DNA of 64,000 nucleotides from CAXBBB01 sp963815505 (GTDB taxonomy: Bacteria > Bacteroidota > Rhodothermia > Rhodothermales > BA12), in assembly GCA_963815505.1 (NCBI GenBank), contig CAWFGU010000022.1:248001-312000 (forward strand), given 5' to 3'. A program made the translations under genes and the position numbers. Under the pieces are notes generated by a model. It saw nothing but the letters and a program-made list of their open reading frames with translations. It did no database searches and had not been told where the DNA came from. Of the stretch, positions 12,202 through 21,607 are shown piece after piece. Positions within the stretch are counted from its first letter, which is position 1; every line of letters begins with the position of its first letter.

Positions 12202-13347
12202 TTACGCCGCCAGCGCCGTCTCCAAGTCGCTCCACAAATCTTCCACGTGTTCGAGTCCGACCGACACGCGCAGCAGCGTCTGCGACGCCCGCGTGCCCTC
12301 GCCCTCGACCGATGCGCGGTGCTCCACCAGACTTTCGGTCCCGCCCAGCGAAGTCGCCTGCCGGAACGTGGTTAGCGCGTTGGCGACGCGGCGTGCGCGC
12401 GTTTCGTCGTCCGGCCCCGCCACCTCGAACGAGAGCATCGCGCCGAACGCTTCCATCTGGCTAGCGGCTATGGCGTGTCCGGAATGTTCGGGGAGTCCGG
12501 GGTAATGGACGCGAGCGACGGCCGAATGCGCGTCCAGTCGCTCGGCGAGAACTTGCGCGGTGCGCGTCTGCGCTCGGACGCGGACAGCCAGCGTGCGCAT
12601 TCCCCGCAAAGTCAGCCAAGCAGAGAACGGATCGAGAACGGCGCCCGCGCTCTTTTGCAACGCGTCGATGCGCTCGGTGTGTTCGGTCTCTTCGCGTGTG
12701 AGAACGGCGCCGCCCAGCACGTCCGAGTGCCCGGCGATGTATTTGGTGAGCGAGTGAACGACCAGATCAGCGCCCAGGTCGAGCGGACGCTGCAGGACCG
12801 GCGTCGCCCACGTACCATCGACGGCGAGAACGGCGCCGCGTGCGTGCGTTTCGTCGGCCAGCGCGGCCAGATCCGAGATGCGAAGCAGTGGGTTGGATGG
12901 CGTTTCGGCCCAAACCAGACGCGTGTCGGGCGTCCAGGCGGTGCTGAGCGCGTCAGGCTGCGACAGGTCGGCAGACGTGAACGTCAGATGGTCGGCGAGA
13001 GCGGTTTCGAGCAGGTGACGGACGCCGAAGTACACGTCGTCGGCCAGTATGACGTGGCTGCGCGCGGGCAGCGTCGCCAAGACGGCGTGGACAGCCGCCA
13101 TACCCGACGCCCACGCCCAGCCGCGTACTCCGCCTTCCAACTCGGCGAGCGTCGTTTCGAGGAGGGCGCGCGTCGGGTTTCCGGTGCGCGCGTACATGTG
13201 ACCTCCGCGATAGTCGCCAGCGGGCGAGCGCTCGAACGTCGAAGACAAGACGGGCGGCGCGACGAGCGCTCCGGTCGTCGGGTCGGGGACGCATCCGGCG
13301 TGCGCGAGCAAGGTGTCTAATCGGCGAAGGGAGAGAGCGTCGGACAT
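12202..13347 (-). CDS. Cys/Met metabolism PLP-dependent enzyme (cystathionine gamma-synthase/lyase family)
   Basis: A fold-type I trans-sulfuration enzyme of 381 residues. Visible are the substrate-loop MYARTGNPT near 51-59, ASGMAAVHA near 80, the AETPSNPLL strand near 147, VDGTWATP near 176 (the Asp pairs with the PLP nitrogen), and HSLTKYIAGHSDVLGG with the Schiff-base Lys at about 202. The C-terminal S.GG.ES..EH.AS block is also present. Sequence alone does not separate cystathionine synthase, lyase, methionine gamma-lyase or O-acetylhomoserine sulfhydrylase. The start at 13347 (MSDALS) is favoured over an ATG 15 codons upstream. It is followed by proline dehydrogenase. Confidence 0.9.
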   Translation of the reverse strand: MSDALSLRRLDTLLAHAGCVPDPTTGALVAPPVLSSTFERSPAGDYRGGHMYARTGNPTRALLETTLAELEGGVRGWAWASGMAAVHAVLATLPARSHVILADDVYFGVRHLLETALADHLTFTSADLSQPDALSTAWTPDTRLVWAETPSNPLLRISDLAALADETHARGAVLAVDGTWATPVLQRPLDLGADLVVHSLTKYIAGHSDVLGGAVLTREETEHTERIDALQKSAGAVLDPFSAWLTLRGMRTLAVRVRAQTRTAQVLAERLDAHSAVARVHYPGLPEHSGHAIAASQMEAFGAMLSFEVAGPDDETRARRVANALTTFRQATSLGGTESLVEHRASVEGEGTRASQTLLRVSVGLEHVEDLWSDLETALAA

Positions 13348-13657
13348 CGGCGAGTGGTATTTGGCTCGAAGGTAGGGGTGAACCGTACTCACTGTTAGGG
13401 CGAGCGCATTATCACCAATGGCCGATTTGCCTGGTCGGCCTGTGCCTCACCGCCCAAGGGTCCGCGCCCTTTTCCGTATGGCCGGGCAGTTGCCGGTTAC
13501 TGGGTCACTAGGTGTCCTACCTTCGCAGAGAAATCGGTCGGGAAAACCGGGAAAAGGCCAATCCACGGAGAAGGCGCTCGCCCTAGGGCCAGGCGCAGCC
13601 GGGATTGGTCCGACCTGCACACCCATCGTATTTTGCACTCCATTCACAGCACACGCC
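13348..13657. other. Divergent intergenic region with an inverted repeat
   Basis: A 310-bp gap between the divergent trans-sulfuration gene and the histidine kinase. It holds a 9-bp stem (13556-13564 with 13602-13610, one G-T pair) enclosing further GC-rich complementarity. I saw no SAM-I, SAM-II or cobalamin riboswitch core on either strand. Promoters for both genes should lie here but none matches a consensus well. Confidence 0.4.
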
Positions 13658-16165
13658 ATGCGACACGTGCCGCCTCTCGTCCCTTCTCCTTCTGCTTGGA
13701 CCAGTTATCTGCTCCACTGGTCGACTGACGCGGACCTGAACCTGCGCGCGTGGTCGGACACGGTAGATCAGATGGCCCGCAATCCGATCGGAGAAGGCGC
13801 TTCGAACGTGAGCGACCTGATTGCCGCCTTGGAGTTGCCGAATGTGGTTCTGGCGGGGCACGACGCCGCCCGCGACGGGATCGTGTCGCGCTACGATCTG
13901 GAGTGGAATGGCGGATCAGTGAGCGTCACCGTCTGTCCGGACCATACGGAAGGGACGCGGGGAGTGGCTCGTTTCAGCCCCGATGGTGCCGGGCCTCAGG
14001 TTCCGCCCACCGTCGCGCTCGACGTGCGAGGCGGAGTGGTCGTTCGAGCCGATGCGTGCGGCGGGCGTGCTGTTTGGTCGCTCCACACTGGTCGGCCTGC
14101 CGTTCGAGGCGCTGCTCGACGCCGAGTTCGACGAGACTGTAGAGGCGGCGTTCGACGGACGCACGTCGATCGTGCCGCTGCTGCGCTACCACGCGGGAGA
14201 GGCATCGGCAGGTCTGGCCGAAGCGCACTTCGAGCGGGTGGGCGCTTCGAAGGAATCAGCTGACGCTACGTGGCGGGTGACGTTCTACCCGCTCGTCGAT
14301 CATCCCGAGGCGCGGCGCGAGCTGGTGCGACTGGCGTCGTACACGCAGCGCCATCCCCACCCCATCGCCGAAGTCACGCAGAGCGGAAGCGTCCGCTTCG
14401 TCAACGATGCAGCCCACCGGATGCTGCCCGAACTGACCGAGTTGGGAATGCGCCACTCGTTCCTATCGGGTCTGCTCGACCTGTCGGTCACGAGCGACGC
14501 GAGCGCTTCGGCCACGCGCACCGTTCTGCTTCCTGACGGGCGACGCTTCGAGCAGCATGTCGTCCGCGTGCCCGGTGGCAACCTGCGCGTCTTCGCCTAC
14601 GACGTGACGAGCGCTTCGCAGGCCGCAACCGAGTTGCGCAACCAGATTGCCCAGAGCGAGACACTGCGCGCATCGGTCGTCTACCAGCGCGACATGGCTC
14701 GGACGCTGATGGAGACGCTGGCCGAGCCCGTCTTCGTCGCCGACGCGAGGGGTCAGATGCAATACGCCAACGCTGCGGCGCAGAAGCTGATCGGGCAGAC
14801 GCTCTCCGACATGCAGGGGCACTCGATCCTCAACATGGTGCATCCGGACGACCGAGCGGCGGCGCGCGCCCACTTCGAGAGCCGCGACCGAGTGCAGCAG
14901 GCCCGCTACCGGCTCCGGCTGGTGAACGCCGACGGGAGCGACGATCGACGGACTCATCTCGGCCGCCGCGCTGCGCCACGCCGACGGCTCGTATGCCGGG
15001 TCAATCGCGTCGTTCACCGACCTGACCGAGCAGTCCGAGCACCAGCGGCACGTCGAGACGCTGAGGCAGTTTCTACGAAAGTATTCTGGCCGAACTGCCC
15101 GTCGAGGTGAGCGTGCTCGATGCCGACGGCTGCTACCTGTACGTCAACGCCGAAGCCATTCGCAATCCGATTCGGCGCGCGGATCTGATCGGTAAGCGTC
15201 CCAGCGAAGTCGTCCCCCGGACAGACGAAGAGGCCCACCTGCTGCGCGCGCGACAGACGTGGATCGACACCATCGTGCGAACCGGCGAGCGCATCACGAT
15301 GGTCGAGCGGCGAATCGATGAGACATCAGGGAAGGTGCGGCTGTTCGAACGAGCGGGAATCCCGCTGAGCGACGAGAACGGGCGCGTGACGTTCGTGGTC
15401 GTTCACGGCATGGACATCGGCGAGCGGGTGACGCACGAGCGCGAGCAGATCGCGGCGCGACGTGCGGCCGAGGACATGAACGCGCTCAAAACGGCGCTCG
15501 TGACCAATATGAGCCACGAAATCCGCACGCCGCTGACAGCGATCATCGGATTTGCCGACCTGCTGGCCGACGACCTTCCGCCCGATATGGATCGTGAGCC
15601 CGTAGCGCTCATCAGGTCGAGCGGCGAGCGGCTGCTCGACATGCTGAACGACATTCTCGACTCGGCCAAGCTGGCCTCGCACTCGCTCCACCTCGACGTG
15701 CGGCCCTACGACATACGCGAGTTGACGCGATCCCTCGCCGATCACGTTCGTCCCGAGGCCGAGGAGCGCGGGTTGTTCGTGACGTGTCGCGTCGCGCCGT
15801 CGCCCGTTCGCGCCGCCGTCAACGCCGACGCGCTGCGCCGCACGCTGCATCACCTGCTCGTCAACGCGATTCGGTTCACTCACGAGGGCGGCGTCAAGGT
15901 CGACGTGCGAGTGGAGGGATTGTGGGTCGTTCTGAGCGTGTCGGATAGTGGTGTGGGCATCGACCCGGCGTTCGAGCCGCACCTGTTCGAAGCCTTTCGC
16001 CAGGAGTCGACCGTCTCGACGCGCCCGCACCAGGGCAACGGGCTGGGGCTGTCGATTGCGCTGGGATTGACCGAGCTGATGAAGGGCACGATCACCGTCG
16101 ACTCCACGCCGGGCGTAGGCTCGACGTTCACGCTGCGGTTTCCGCGCTTGCCGGACGACTCATGA
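13658..16165 (+). CDS. PAS-domain sensor histidine kinase (reading frame broken three times)
   Basis: Composite of four frame segments, about 834 residues after removing three single-base insertions near 14060, 14950 and 15070. The order is: unassigned N-terminal region, PAS-like domains (one with GQMQYANAAAQKLIG, another with DGCYLYVNAEAIRNP), HisKA with H-box MSHEIRTPLTAIIGF (His codon 15513-15515), and HATPase_c with N-box VNAIRF, SDSGVGIDP and GNGLGLSIALGL. There is no membrane segment, so it is probably a cytosolic sensor. No response regulator is adjacent. Its TGA overlaps the ATG of the DUF429 gene (ATGA). The insertions fall in or near G or T runs, and the sense between them is continuous, so errors in the sequence are likelier than decay. 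Confidence 0.82.
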
Positions 16166-16884
16166 ACAGGTACGTTGCCGGAGCCGACGGATGCCGATCA
16201 GGCTGGATCGTCGTCGCGTTTCCTGCAGGGGCACCCAAGCGCGCGACCGTCTCGCTCGCCGAACGAATCGCCGACGTGCCCGGCATGGCCCAACCGCTCG
16301 ACCGCTTGCTGATCGACATGCCCATCGGCCTGCCCGATGTTGCCGCGCGCGGGGGCCGGGCGTGTGATAAGGCGGCCCGAGCGCTGCTTGGCTGGCCCCG
16401 GAGCGCGTCGGTCTTCTCGCCTCCCGCACGCCCGACGCTGGCCGCCGCCGATTATCCAGACGCTCTCGCCCGCAACCGCGCCACGGCACCGGACGCGCCC
16501 GGCCTGAGCAAAGAGAGCTTCTACCTCTTCCCCCGCATCCGCGAGGTCGACGCCTGGATCACGCCCCACCGGCAGGCGTGGGCCAGCGAAGGCCACCCCG
16601 AAGTCTCGTTCGCACGGTTGAATCAGGAGCAGACCGGCGGCGGATCGCTGCGGCCGGGCAAGCGCACGCCCCAAGGCCGACAGCTGCGCTGCGACCTGCT
16701 GATCGGCGCGGGTTTCATCCCCGAAACGTGGACAAAGCCCAAAGGAGCCGCTTGGGACGACGTGTTCGACGCCGCCGCTCTGGCCTGGAGCGCCGCCCGC
16801 TGGCTGGCTGAGACGGAAATCGTGCTGCCCAGTGGCGTGGCCGAGCGCGACGGGCGCGGATTGGAGATGATGGTTCGCGCCTGA
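16162..16884 (+). CDS. DUF429 family protein
   Basis: The 240-residue protein matches DUF429: the N-terminal AGADGCRSGW, then LLIDMPIGLPD near 50, ACDKAARALLG near 68, SVFSPPARPTL near 84, a central LFPRIREVDAW, and HPEVSFARLN near 144 (the 'hPE..F' motif). A C-terminal DDVFDAAALAW helix follows. DUF429 has an RNase H-like fold by family knowledge, with no established reaction. Its ATG overlaps the stop of the histidine kinase, so the two are translationally coupled. It ends 46 bp from the convergent ABC exporter. Confidence 0.88.
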   Translation: MNRYVAGADGCRSGWIVVAFPAGAPKRATVSLAERIADVPGMAQPLDRLLIDMPIGLPDVAARGGRACDKAARALLGWPRSASVFSPPARPTLAAADYPDALARNRATAPDAPGLSKESFYLFPRIREVDAWITPHRQAWASEGHPEVSFARLNQEQTGGGSLRPGKRTPQGRQLRCDLLIGAGFIPETWTKPKGAAWDDVFDAAALAWSAARWLAETEIVLPSGVAERDGRGLEMMVRA

Positions 16885-16930
16885 CGGGTTCTGCGCTTCG
16901 GCACCACCCTCCATGCCTAAGGGATGCTTG

Positions 16931-18994
16931 TCACGCCGCGCCTGCCGCTTCGTCGAACTGCAACGCTGCGAGCCGGGCGTAGAGTCCACCTCGGGCCACC
17001 AGCTCGCTGTGCGTGCCGGTTTCGACGACGCGGCCCTCGTCGAGCACGACGATGCGGTCGGCGTTGACGACGGTAGCCAAGCGGTGCGCGATGACGAGCG
17101 TCGTTCGGCCCTGCATCAACTCGTCGAGCGCGGTCTGGACGGCGCGCTCGCTCTCGGCGTCGAGGGCGGACGTGGCCTCGTCGAGCAGCAAGACCGGAGC
17201 GTCGCGCAAGAAAGCGCGAGCCAACGCGATGCGCTGACGCTCGCCGCCCGAGAGCGTGATACCCCTCTCCCCGACGGGCGTGTCGTAGCCGCCGGGGAGT
17301 TTGTCGATGAACCGGTGCGCGCTGGCGCGGCGGGCGGCGGCTTCGACTTCGGCATCGGTCGCGTCCAACCGTCCGTAGCGGATGTTGTCGCCGATCGTGG
17401 TGGCGAAGAGTTGGGTTTCCTGAGGAACGTAGGCGAGCGACGCGCGCACGTCGGCGAGTTGCACGTCGCGAACATCGTGCCCGTCGAGCGTGACGCGGCC
17501 CTGAGTGGGATCGAAGAAGCGCGGGATTAGACCGATCAATGTGCTCTTACCGGCCCCGCTCGGGCCGACCAAGGCGACGGTTTCGCCCGGCGCGATGCGC
17601 AGCGACACGTCCTGCAGGACGTTAGCGGAGCGGAGCACCTCTGACTCGTCTGGAGACCCTCCAAGATGGTTGTGCAAGCCTACACTGCCATTTCCGGTGT
17701 TTCCATATCCATTTCCGGGACTTGCATCGCCGCTTCCGAGGCTTGCATCGCCGCTTCCGAGGCTTGCATCGCCGCGCTCGGGAGGTACATCAGCTTTTCG
17801 GAGGTTTACATCGCCGCGTGGGAGACTTGCATCATCAGTTTTGCGACTCGCTCTTCCGTTTCCGTGCGCAGCATCGTGAACCGGGGCGGCATCCTCTTCG
17901 GCTTCATAGGCGAACGACACGCCCTCAAACGCCAGTTCGCCGGTAGCGTGGGGCAGCGGCCGCGCGCCGGATCGGTCGGCGATTTCGGACTGGGTGTCGA
18001 GCAGCGAGAAGATGCGGTCGCTCGCTCCGGCGGCCGACGAGAACGTGGTGTAGAGGCGGCTCAGCCCGCCGACGCCGCGCGCGATGTTGAGCGCGTAGAA
18101 GATGAACGCCACCAGCGCGCCCGCCGTCAGCCGGTCCGCCAGCACCTCGCGCCCACCGAACCAGAAAATCAGCGCCAGCGACGCGAACGAGAGCAATCCA
18201 ACGCTCGTCCAAAACGCGTTGGCATAGACGATCCGCTTGCGCGCCTGCTCGAACAGCGTCTCGGCCGACGCGTCGAACCTCCCCGACTCGTGGGGCTGCC
18301 GCCCGAACGCCGTCACGACCCGAATCGCCGTCAGCGCCTCTTCGGCGATCGACGTGGTCTCGGCCAGCCGGTCCTGCACGGCTTTCGCCAGCGCGCGGAT
18401 CTTGGCGCCGAAGTAGCGCGCCAGCAGCGAGACGGCAGGGACAACGGCAAACGCCAACAGGCTCAGCCGCCAGTTGAGCAGCACCATCAGCACGACCGAG
18501 CCGACCAGACTCAGCGTCTGCGTCACCAACTCGACCAGCGCCGTCGTCACCGCCGCGCGCACGCTTCCCACGTCGTTCGTCAACCTGCTCGTCAGGTCGC
18601 CCGTTCGGTGCGTCGAGAAGAAGCGCGCCGAAAGGCCGAGCAGGTGGGCGTACAGCTTTTTGCGCAGATCCGTCACGACACGCTCGCCCGTCCACTCGAG
18701 CAGGTAGTAGCCGATGAAGCCCAAGACGGACTGGAGCAAGAACAGGCCGACCAGTGCCAGCGCGATCCGGTCGAGCAAGCCGCTGTCGCCCTGCTCGAAA
18801 ACCGCGTCGAGCAGCCGCTGCAATCCCAGCGGAACGACGAGCCACACCAGCGACGAGCCGGAAGCGGCCACGAACGCGAATCCCAGCCTCCGCCGATACG
18901 GACGCGCGAACGCCAGCATCCGTTTGACGGCGCGGAGCAACCCGGCGGGTTTATCGGGAGCAGGCGCGGCGCGGTCGGACATGGCAGCCGCCAA
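16931..18994 (-). CDS. ABC exporter, fused membrane and ATPase domains, with a repeat-rich insert
   Basis: An MsbA/LmrA-like half-transporter of 687 residues that would work as a dimer. Residues about 25-320 form six membrane helices. The ATPase domain has the A-loop Tyr in SFAYEAE near 366, Walker A GPSGAGKST near 474, Q-loop YVPQETQLF, signature LSGGERQR near 580, Walker B VLLLDEATSALD near 605 and the H-loop IAHRL near 635. Unusually, about 80 residues separate the A-loop from VLQDVSLRI, where relatives have about 10. This insert is Gly/Asp/Ser-rich with GSGDASL repeats. The substrate (lipid or drug) cannot be told. The ATG at 18994 precedes a Pro-rich start; no SD is visible. Confidence 0.93.
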   Translation of the reverse strand: MAAAMSDRAAPAPDKPAGLLRAVKRMLAFARPYRRRLGFAFVAASGSSLVWLVVPLGLQRLLDAVFEQGDSGLLDRIALALVGLFLLQSVLGFIGYYLLEWTGERVVTDLRKKLYAHLLGLSARFFSTHRTGDLTSRLTNDVGSVRAAVTTALVELVTQTLSLVGSVVLMVLLNWRLSLLAFAVVPAVSLLARYFGAKIRALAKAVQDRLAETTSIAEEALTAIRVVTAFGRQPHESGRFDASAETLFEQARKRIVYANAFWTSVGLLSFASLALIFWFGGREVLADRLTAGALVAFIFYALNIARGVGGLSRLYTTFSSAAGASDRIFSLLDTQSEIADRSGARPLPHATGELAFEGVSFAYEAEEDAAPVHDAAHGNGRASRKTDDASLPRGDVNLRKADVPPERGDASLGSGDASLGSGDASPGNGYGNTGNGSVGLHNHLGGSPDESEVLRSANVLQDVSLRIAPGETVALVGPSGAGKSTLIGLIPRFFDPTQGRVTLDGHDVRDVQLADVRASLAYVPQETQLFATTIGDNIRYGRLDATDAEVEAAARRASAHRFIDKLPGGYDTPVGERGITLSGGERQRIALARAFLRDAPVLLLDEATSALDAESERAVQTALDELMQGRTTLVIAHRLATVVNADRIVVLDEGRVVETGTHSELVARGGLYARLAALQFDEAAGAA
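17721..17783 (-). repeat. 21-bp tandem repeat inside the ABC exporter gene
   Basis: Two exact copies of a 21-base unit (17721-17741, 17742-17762) and a diverged third copy starting at 17763. They encode the seven-residue GSGDASL unit. Weaker copies extend to about 17840. The unit length is a multiple of three, so copy changes keep the frame. Confidence 0.85.
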
Positions 18995-19036
18995 CGCGCG
19001 GGACGAGCGCGGTTCCTCGATCCCGCCTGCGACGCG

Positions 19037-20146
19037 CTACCTCTTGAAAGAGCCCATCGGCATTTTCGTATAGAAGCGCATCGGTATCGTCATGCGGAAC
19101 TTGACTGGCCTACCATTTCGCACGGCGGGCGCGAAGCGCAGACCTCTTACCCCGATCATTACCTGCTCGTCGAACAGCGGGTGGGCTCTCTGTATGACAC
19201 GCGGATGGATTACGTGCCCCTGCTCATCGACGACAAACTCGGCGATGACTTCGCCGCTTATACCTGCTCGTTTAAGCCGCTCGGGATATACGATCCCCTC
19301 TTGCATCTTCCTCATGGCCGTCCGCAGGTCCGGCAACATGAGTGGCTTCGCGTCGACTTCGCTCCCATCATCGGCGTAGATGCCGGGTGCCGACGGGGTC
19401 AACGGCGGCTGATCGTCGCGGAAGTCGACCGGCAGGATCCGGTACGACGCGATGGGCGCTGCATCCAGCCGAGCGGGCGCAAAAGTGAGCGTGGATTGGA
19501 CCGCCTCGACCACGACCGAGTCGGCGACGGGCGACAATCCTCTGATCACGTCGATCTCGCCGACGCTTCCCGCCGCGTCTACGCGGAAGCCGACGACCAC
19601 GCGCCCGGCGTGCGCCGCGATCAACCGTTGCCCGGCGTCGCCTCTGGAGATTCGGTCCATGAACACGTGCATTCCCGACTGCGGATCGGGCAGCATCTGG
19701 GCGCTCGAGTCGGGAGTCGGGTAGGCTTGGGGATCGAATGCGTCGGGCCGGACGAGCATCGGATCAAACGCGACCGGCACCATCGCGGACGCCCGAACGG
19801 TCGCTCCCCCGTGCCGCGCCGGAGCGAACCTCAGCATCTGGACTGCCCGGACGGCCGCGCTGTCACGGTCGGGCCAGAGGCTGCGGACGATGCGAGATGA
19901 GGCGACCGCGCCGGACGTGTCAACGACCACCTCGACGTAGAGCGTACCGGCGTCCCAGGGTGCGTAGATGCTGTCGGGCTGGGCGATGGTCAGTTGCAGA
20001 AAGCTCAGCGCCGTCTGCGCGTCGGGTAGCAAGGTGGGCGGCTGGTCGGGGCGCGTGTAGACCGAGTCCGGCGTCTGCGCGTGCAGTCCGGGGGCGAGGC
20101 ACGCGGCGAGCAGCAGAGCGAGGACGAGCGTGCGAGATGGGATCAT
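19037..20146 (-). CDS. Secreted protein with three TonB C-terminal-type domains
   Basis: A 369-residue protein with a cleavable signal peptide (about 1-23, ending LHAQ). Three repeats each resemble the TonB C-terminal domain, at about 38-127, 150-242 and 269-360. Each opens with LLPD/MLPD and carries a 'V...F.VD..G.V....V.R' strand pair and a 'RFAPA...G..V' ending. The third is closest to classical TonB. There is no membrane anchor and no proline-rich spanner, so it cannot act as an ordinary TonB. The ATG at 20146 is chosen because it gives a clean signal peptide. It is divergent from pgi. The function is unknown; a periplasmic or receptor-binding role is inferred. Confidence 0.85.
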   Translation of the reverse strand: MIPSRTLVLALLLAACLAPGLHAQTPDSVYTRPDQPPTLLPDAQTALSFLQLTIAQPDSIYAPWDAGTLYVEVVVDTSGAVASSRIVRSLWPDRDSAAVRAVQMLRFAPARHGGATVRASAMVPVAFDPMLVRPDAFDPQAYPTPDSSAQMLPDPQSGMHVFMDRISRGDAGQRLIAAHAGRVVVGFRVDAAGSVGEIDVIRGLSPVADSVVVEAVQSTLTFAPARLDAAPIASYRILPVDFRDDQPPLTPSAPGIYADDGSEVDAKPLMLPDLRTAMRKMQEGIVYPERLKRAGISGEVIAEFVVDEQGHVIHPRVIQRAHPLFDEQVMIGVRGLRFAPAVRNGRPVKFRMTIPMRFYTKMPMGSFKR

Positions 20147-20300
20147 CGGCAGGAGGAAAGCAAAGAGGCCAAGGCAACAGTAACGGCTGCGCGCTCCGTC
20201 CAGCATGAGCACCGAGTGAGTTACCTCGTTTATCCGATCCGCTCGGCACCAACCGCTCCGCCATCCGGTTATCTCACACTCACCCAACCGACGACTTCTC

Positions 20301-21580
20301 ATGCTCCGCCTCGACGCCTCCCCCGCGCTCACGTTCCTCGACGACGACGCCCTCGACCAGATCCAGCCCGAACTGCGCGCCGCCCATCAGGCGCTCGTCG
20401 GAGGAACCGGCGAAGGCAGCGATGCGCTGGGCTGGCGCGAGATGCTACTCAACCCCAACGACGCCCTCCTCGACGACCTCGAAACGACGGCCGCCCGCAT
20501 CCGCGACAACGCCGACGTGCTCATCTGCATCGGCATCGGCGGATCGTACCTGGGCGCCGAGGCCGTCATCTCGGCGCTGACGCCCTACTTCGGCGATACG
20601 GGCACGCGCGTCGTCTTTGCGGGCCACCAGATGAGCGGCGTCTACCTGCGCGAGTTGCTGGCGAGCCTCGACGGGCAGTCGGTCTACGTCAACGTGATCT
20701 CGAAGAGCGGAACGACACTCGAACCGGCGCTGGCCTTTCGCGTCGTCCGCGCGTGGATGGAGGAGCGCTTCGACGACGCCGAGCGACCGCATCGTGGTCA
20801 CGACCGATCCGGAGCGGGGCGCGCTCGAAGAGTTGCGCAAGGAGAAAGGCTACAAGAAGTACGTCATCCCCCCGAGCGTCGGCGGGCGGTTCTCGGTCTT
20901 GACGCCCGTCGGCCTGTTGCCGATCGCCGTTGCGGGCATCGACATCCGCAGCTTGTTCTACGGCGCCGCCGAACTCTGCCAGAAACTCGACGCGCCCGAC
21001 GCTCGAAGGCGACGCGCTGACCTATGCCGCCGTACGCGCGCTGCTCTTGAAGCAAGGAAAAACCGTCGACCTGCTCGCCACCTTCGAGCCGCGCCTCAAC
21101 GCGTTCGGCGACTGGTGGCAGCAGCTTTATGGTGAGAGCGAGGGCAAAGACGGCAAGGGCCTCTTCCCCGTCGGCATCCGCTACTCGACCGACTTGCATA
21201 GCGTCGGACAGTACGTGCAAGACGGGCAGCGCACCATCGCCGAGACGTTCCTAATGCTCGAAAACGACGGCGGCGATCTCACCGTCCCCCAGACCGGCGC
21301 CAACCTCGACGGACTGGACTACCTGATCGGTAAGACGTTTACGCACGTCAACCGCAACGCCTACGAGGGCACGCTCAAAGCCCACACCCAAGGTGGCGTC
21401 CCGGCGATGACACTGTGGATGGACCGCCTGACACCCGGCACATTGGGCGAGGCGATCTACTTCTTTGAGCACGCGGTCGGCGTGAGCGGCTACCTGCTCG
21501 GCGTCAACCCGTTCGACCAGCCCGGCGTGGAAGCGTACAAGCAGGAGATGTTTCGGCTGTTGGGTAAGCCGGGCGCGTAG
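20301..21580 (+). CDS. pgi: Glucose-6-phosphate isomerase (frame broken twice)
   Basis: The enzyme interconverts glucose-6-phosphate and fructose-6-phosphate. Three frame segments join after removing single extra bases near 20780 and 20996, giving 425 residues, the length of the short bacterial PGI type. Motifs are LICIGIGGSYLGAEAV near 74, VNVISKSGTTLEPALAF near 132, SVGGRFSVLTPVGLLP near 193, FPVGIRYSTDLHSVGQY near 293 and NPFDQPGVEAYKQEMF near the C-terminus. These cover both phosphosugar-binding SIS halves and the conserved Glu/His/Lys active-site region. A core glycolytic gene with undisturbed sense on each side of the shifts is more likely miscalled than dead. It is convergent with comM. 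Confidence 0.9.
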
Positions 21581-21607
21581 AGATGGGGGCGGCAGCGTGC
21601 GGGCCGT

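Noticed and set aside
13348..13657. SAM or cobalamin riboswitch before the trans-sulfuration gene
   Set aside because: No conserved core of either class could be found on the minus or plus strand.
17721..17783. Short tandem repeat as a CRISPR candidate
   Set aside because: Repeats are directly adjacent without spacers and encode an in-frame peptide repeat.
17666..19900. A 744-codon open frame on the plus strand opposite the ABC exporter and TonB-domain gene
   Set aside because: High-GC sequence leaves stop-poor antisense frames. Composition is Arg/His/Gln-rich with no domain, and both minus-strand genes have clear motifs.
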